A stretch of 64,000 nucleotides of DNA from Marinobacter sp. LA51 (GTDB taxonomy: Bacteria > Pseudomonadota > Gammaproteobacteria > Pseudomonadales > Oleiphilaceae), in NCBI RefSeq assembly GCF_030297175.1, contig NZ_AP028070.1, positions 2,790,001 through 2,854,000 of the forward strand, written 5' to 3'. The notes beneath the pieces were generated by a model that did not search any database, was not told the DNA's origin, and saw only the letters and a program-made list of their open reading frames with translations. Position numbers and translations under genes: made by a program. This document shows positions 60,622-64,000 of this stretch, in pieces. Position 1 is the stretch's first letter. Every line of letters begins with the position of its first letter.

Positions 60622-61206
60622 ATGACCGAAACAACCGCCCCTCAGGCCAGCTTTACTCACATGAAAGACGGCACCGCCGAGGACTGGCAAACCATCGCAC
60701 GATCCTTTGGCAACTTCGCCAAGGGCCTGCCGGATCGGATTATGGACCACCTGATGCTGCTGGAAGGCGATTTTGGCGGCTTCCCCATTGACCGACTGAC
60801 CCACTGCCTGCAAACCGCTACCCTGGCCCACCGGGATGGCAAGGACGACGAATACGTCGTGTGCGCCCTGCTGCACGACATCGGGGATACCCTGGGCTCC
60901 TACAACCACGCCGATGTGGCGGCGGTCTTGTTAGAACCGTTCGTCAGCGAAGCCAATCATTGGATGGTAAAACACCACGCCATTTTCCAGGGCTACTATT
61001 TCTTCCACTACCTGGGCATGGACCGCAACTTGCGAGACAACTACAAGGACCACCCGCACTTCATGCGCACCATTGAGTTTGTCAGCAAGTACGATTCGCC
61101 CGCGTTCGACCCGAACGGCGAAACCCTTCCGCTGTCATACTTCGAACCCATGGTCCGTCAGGTCTTCGCCAAACCCGTCCGCTCGCTCTACAAAGACGCC
61201 GTGTAA
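60622..61206 (+). CDS. HD-domain protein, possible mixed-valent diiron oxygenase
   Basis: A 194-residue HD protein. Candidate metal ligands are H61 (RLTHCLQTATLAH), H85-D86 (CALLHDIGD), H96 (SYNHADV), H118 (VKHHA) and D158 (SKYDSP). The H-(24)-HD-H-H-D order matches MIOX and PhnZ, where a diiron centre performs oxidative C-C or C-P cleavage, rather than a simple phosphohydrolase. AAAGGAG precedes the ATG. It is co-transcribed with a class II aldolase. The reaction is inferred; a phosphohydrolase role is the alternative. Confidence 0.85.
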   Translation: MTETTAPQASFTHMKDGTAEDWQTIARSFGNFAKGLPDRIMDHLMLLEGDFGGFPIDRLTHCLQTATLAHRDGKDDEYVVCALLHDIGDTLGSYNHADVAAVLLEPFVSEANHWMVKHHAIFQGYYFFHYLGMDRNLRDNYKDHPHFMRTIEFVSKYDSPAFDPNGETLPLSYFEPMVRQVFAKPVRSLYKDAV

Positions 61207-61399
61207 TACTGGCGGGCCCCAACTGGCCCGCCGATCCCTGTAATTGCTTGCCGCCCCCTCCCATTGGCGATGGGGTTCCTGCCGCCAGTCTGCGCTATCC
61301 TGTAAATACCAATGTGCCCAGAGTCTTACCGGGCACTATACAATCGCGCATCTATCACCCGCGCGCATCGCCCGCGAACCCATGGCCACCTGAGAGCCC

Positions 61400-62299
61400 A
61401 TGAATTTTAAACGACTGGAAACCTTTATCTGGGTAGCTACCCTTGGCAGTTTCCGAAAGGCTGCCGAACGGCTGTACACCACCCAACCCGCCATCTCCAC
61501 CCGGATTGCCGCGCTGGAAGAAGAACTCGGGGTTCAACTGTTTGAGCGGGAGTCCGGCAAGACCCTGCTGACCAGCAAGGGCCAGGAATTGCTGCCCTTC
61601 GCCGAGAAAATCGTGTTCATGTCCGAACAACTGCGCAAACGGGCGGACCGTGTGGCGCTGCTGTCGGGCATCCTCCGGCTGGGTGTATCCGAAACCATCG
61701 TCCATTCCTGGCTGCCACAGTTCTTCCGCGAGCTGCACAAGGCGGTGCCGAATCTGGACGTGGAAATCACCGTCGACGTTACCAGCAATCTCCGGACCGG
61801 ACTAATGGACCGCTCCCTGGATCTGGCGTTCCTGATGGGGCCGGTGTCTGAGCCGAAGATGGAAAACCGCGAGCTGTGCAGTTTCCCGCTGATGTGGGTA
61901 GCGAGCCCGGACCTGAAATTGCCGAATCGACGGCTGGATCTGGAGGAGCTGGCAGAATGGCCCATTGTGACTTACGCCCGCAACACCAAGCCGTTCGCCG
62001 AGATCAGCCAGAAGTTCAGCCAACTTGATGAACTCCCCGCCCGTTTCTACTCCTCCAGCTCGCTGGCCGCCTGTCGCCGGCTGACCATCGACGGCATTGG
62101 CGTGTCGACGCTGCCCCTGAGTGTTATCGCCGATGAGCTGAAAAACGGCCAACTGGTTCGGCTGGATACCGCGTGGACACCGTCCCAACTGGAATTTACT
62201 GCGTCCTACCCAAATGTGCCCTTCAACCCGGTTGCAGAGCTGGCCGCCAACCTGGCCGTGGGCATCTCCAAGGCCTACTCAGAGCCACCTGATAACTAA
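61400..62299 (+). CDS. LysR family transcriptional regulator
   Basis: A 299-residue LysR protein. The winged helix is RLETFIWVATLGSFRKAAERLYTTQPAISTRIAALEEELGVQLFERESGK. Its effector domain contains LRLGVSETIVHSWLPQFF. It lies 100 bases upstream of a DUF1445 gene and a TRAP binding protein, all on one strand, so it probably controls them. A 193-base gap upstream, with a GGCGGGCC/GGCCCGCC hairpin near 61211-61232, separates it from the HD gene. Confidence 0.92.
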   Translation: MNFKRLETFIWVATLGSFRKAAERLYTTQPAISTRIAALEEELGVQLFERESGKTLLTSKGQELLPFAEKIVFMSEQLRKRADRVALLSGILRLGVSETIVHSWLPQFFRELHKAVPNLDVEITVDVTSNLRTGLMDRSLDLAFLMGPVSEPKMENRELCSFPLMWVASPDLKLPNRRLDLEELAEWPIVTYARNTKPFAEISQKFSQLDELPARFYSSSSLAACRRLTIDGIGVSTLPLSVIADELKNGQLVRLDTAWTPSQLEFTASYPNVPFNPVAELAANLAVGISKAYSEPPDN

Positions 62300-62400
62300 T
62301 TTTTATAGCTAAACCCAAAAAACCATAATTAGATTTTTTCAACAGGAGGCATAACCTGTGAACAACAACTAAATTAATAATTCAATCGGGAGTTCCCGCC

Positions 62401-63216
62401 ATGCCCATAGGTGATTATTCGGAGTTCAAGATCAACCTGCTTGATCAGGCGGCCCCGCTGCGCGCCAGCATTCGTTCCGGAGCTCACACCGGCACAACCA
62501 GCGGCATGGCGCCCAGCCTGGTTCAGGGCAACGTGGTTATCCTGCCTGCGGACTGGGCCGCCGACTTCCTGATGTATTGCCAGAGCAATCCGGTGGCTCT
62601 GCCACTGATCGCAGTATCGGAACCCGGCAACCCGGCACTGCCAGACCTCGGCCATGATCTGGATATCCGCACCGACATCCCCGAATACCAGGTATTCCGG
62701 GACGGCGAGCGTGCCGAAACCGTGACCGACATCCGGGATCTCTGGCAAGGCGACTTCGTTACCTTCGTGCTCGGCTGCTCCTTTTCCTTTGAAGACGCCC
62801 TGACTCGTGCCGGCCTATCGATCCGGAACGTTGAGCAACAGGCAAACGTCTCCATGTATCGCTCCAACATCGCCACCCGGCCAGCCGGCCGGTTCCACGG
62901 TGACATGGTGGTGTCCATGCGCCCCTTCAATGCCGCTGACGCCATACGCGCCATTCAGGTCACCACACGACTGCCAAAAGCCCATGGCGCCCCCGTGCAC
63001 ATCGGCGATCCGCGCCTGATCGGCATCAGCGACATCAGCATTCCGGATTTTGGCGATCCGGTGACGGTCAAAGGCGATGAATTACCACTGTTCTGGGCCT
63101 GCGGCGTGACGCCTCAAGTGGCCCTGGAAAACGCTCGGCCTCCAATTGCGATCACCCACGTACCGGGCAAGATGCTGCTCACTGAGCGGTTAAATGAAGA
63201 ATTGGCGGTGCTTTAA
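62401..63216 (+). CDS. DUF1445 putative hydro-lyase
   Basis: A 271-residue protein of the DUF1445 (UPF0317) family. [42 protein letters not shown] is the opening, and [18 protein letters not shown], with the conserved cysteine, and [28 protein letters not shown] complete it. Members are annotated as hydro-lyases; the same domain occurs in the mammalian D-glutamate cyclase. The context (LysR, TRAP binding protein) suggests a catabolic enzyme for an organic acid. Confidence 0.92.
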   Translation: MPIGDYSEFKINLLDQAAPLRASIRSGAHTGTTSGMAPSLVQGNVVILPADWAADFLMYCQSNPVALPLIAVSEPGNPALPDLGHDLDIRTDIPEYQVFRDGERAETVTDIRDLWQGDFVTFVLGCSFSFEDALTRAGLSIRNVEQQANVSMYRSNIATRPAGRFHGDMVVSMRPFNAADAIRAIQVTTRLPKAHGAPVHIGDPRLIGISDISIPDFGDPVTVKGDELPLFWACGVTPQVALENARPPIAITHVPGKMLLTERLNEELAVL

Positions 63217-63269
63217 CAGCCGCCCATCCACGACCAAAGCAACAAGAACGAAAGAACGGGAGAATTACT

Positions 63270-64000
63270 ATGTTCAAGCAACTTGCAACAGCCACACTCC
63301 TGACCGGGGCGTTCTTCACCTCGGCAGTTAGCGCTGATCAATGGCATATGCCGACCCCTTACGGTGATGCCAACCTGCCCACCAAGATTGCCTATGAGTT
63401 CGCTGAGAACATCAAGGACGGCACCAATGGCGACATCGAAGTCACCGTCCACTCCGGCGCCTCACTGGTCAAGCACCCGGAGATTCCGCGCGCGGTTCGC
63501 ACTGGCCAGGTTCAGATGGGCGAGATCTTTATCGGTATCATGGGTAACACCCACCCCGTGTTCAAACACGACAACATCCCGTTCCTGGCGACCAACTTCG
63601 ACGACGCCCGGAAATTGTGGGAAGCGGCCAAGCCCGAAGTTGAGAAGCAACTCGATAAAGAGGGCATGGTGCTGCTGTATTCCGTACCCTGGCCGGCCCA
63701 GAGTCTGTATACCAAGGCTCCGGTCAACAGCATGAGCGACCTTGAAGGTCTGAAGATGCGTGCCTACAGCCCGTCCACCTCACGCCTTGCCGATCTCATG
63801 AACACCACACCGACCACGGTGCAGGTACCGGAAATCCCGCAGGCATTCAGCACCGGCATCATCGACGCGATGATCACCTCGCCCTCCACCGGTGCCAATG
63901 GCCAAGCCTGGGACTACCTGTCCCACTACACGGACATCAAGGCCTGGATTCCCAAAAACGTTGTGGTTGCCAACAAGCGCGCCTTCCGTCGGCTCAGCGA
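63270..64000 (+). CDS. dctP: TRAP transporter substrate-binding protein, truncated by window edge
   Basis: The first 243 residues of a DctP-family periplasmic protein. Signal peptide: MFKQLATATLLTGAFFTSAVSA. The mature part shows YGDANLPTKIAYEFAENIKDG, RAVRTGQVQMGEIFIGIMG, and EGLKMRAYSPSTSRLADLMN, with the conserved arginine (KMRAY) that binds a carboxylate. The gene runs off the right edge. GGGAGAATTACT precedes the ATG. The missing DctQ/DctM genes probably follow to the right. Confidence 0.92.
   Translation, partial: MFKQLATATLLTGAFFTSAVSADQWHMPTPYGDANLPTKIAYEFAENIKDGTNGDIEVTVHSGASLVKHPEIPRAVRTGQVQMGEIFIGIMGNTHPVFKHDNIPFLATNFDDARKLWEAAKPEVEKQLDKEGMVLLYSVPWPAQSLYTKAPVNSMSDLEGLKMRAYSPSTSRLADLMNTTPTTVQVPEIPQAFSTGIIDAMITSPSTGANGQAWDYLSHYTDIKAWIPKNVVVANKRAFRRLS

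Noticed and set aside
61211..61232. Perfect GGCGGGCC/GGCCCGCC hairpin after the HD gene
   Set aside because: No T-tract follows, so it was not called an intrinsic terminator; it may slow transcription.
1..64000. Mobile elements, tRNA genes, rRNA genes and CRISPR arrays
   Set aside because: I looked for transposase, integrase and direct-repeat-spacer patterns and for cloverleaf or rRNA sequences, and found none; subtle cases could be missed by eye.

Overview
The window looks like a chromosomal stretch from a marine gammaproteobacterium, most likely Marinobacter or a close relative. This rests on protein character (DUF3750, AzlCD, LeuDH-type dehydrogenase, AstA with a short DUF1338 partner, TctCBA, PA0069-type radical SAM, TIGR02647 and DUF1328 proteins), high GC, and tightly packed genes with clear Shine-Dalgarno sites. 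Assignment is by recognition only; no database was searched. I see no rRNA, tRNA, CRISPR array, prophage, integrase or insertion sequence. The first gene (DUF3750) and the last (TRAP substrate-binding protein) are cut by the window edges.

Layout. 1-5.3 kb: amino-acid handling, with AzlCD exporter genes behind a palindromic leader, a leucine-dehydrogenase-like enzyme and an NSS-type sodium symporter. 5.3-9.6 kb: a class II-like sirtuin, a spermidine-synthase-fold protein, a DUF1415 gene bracketed by two inverted copies of a repeated hairpin element, and an ABC-F (YbiT-type) ATPase. 9.7-16.2 kb: parvulin PpiC, a VanZ-like protein, a creatinase-fold hydrolase lacking the usual metal ligands, a RNase Z-like metallo-hydrolase, a DUF2059 protein, a transglycosylase-fold protein, a LysR regulator and a 64-residue orphan. 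16.3-24.4 kb: long-chain acyl-CoA synthetase, a 35-residue membrane peptide, an Lrp/AsnC regulator divergent from astA plus DUF1338, Pcm, an AbiTii-like protein, a TSUP permease and a SplB-like radical SAM protein. 24.5-29 kb: L,D-transpeptidase with a lipoprotein, a Rdx/SelW protein, an ene-reductase and a ZIP transporter.

29-42.8 kb holds three catabolic or stress modules. A LysR regulator diverges from an mmsA-GMC dehydrogenase pair, probably for 3-hydroxypropionate or a related short acid. A MerR regulator diverges from a second ene-reductase across an AdhR-like operator with a 19-bp spacer. A tctCBA tricarboxylate transporter diverges from a CitA/CitB-type two-component system. 42.8-59 kb: DUF2244 protein, hydrolase/GlxA-type regulator pair, periplasmic binding protein, lipid kinase, haloalkane dehalogenase, two EamA permeases, a glycosidase-TVP38 operon, small conserved proteins, RsuA-type pseudouridine synthase, FrnE-type oxidoreductase, a divergent BCCT carrier, shikimate kinase, a YHS protein, a lytic transglycosylase with a possible switchable leader, and a LysE exporter.

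59-64 kb: a Crp/Fnr regulator divergent from a class II aldolase plus an HD-domain protein whose ligand pattern fits mixed-valent diiron oxygenases (MIOX/PhnZ type), then LysR, DUF1445 and a TRAP binding protein. The best candidates for undescribed biology are the aldolase/HD-oxygenase pair, the inverted hairpin elements, the metal-less M24 protein and the stand-alone AbiTii-like gene.
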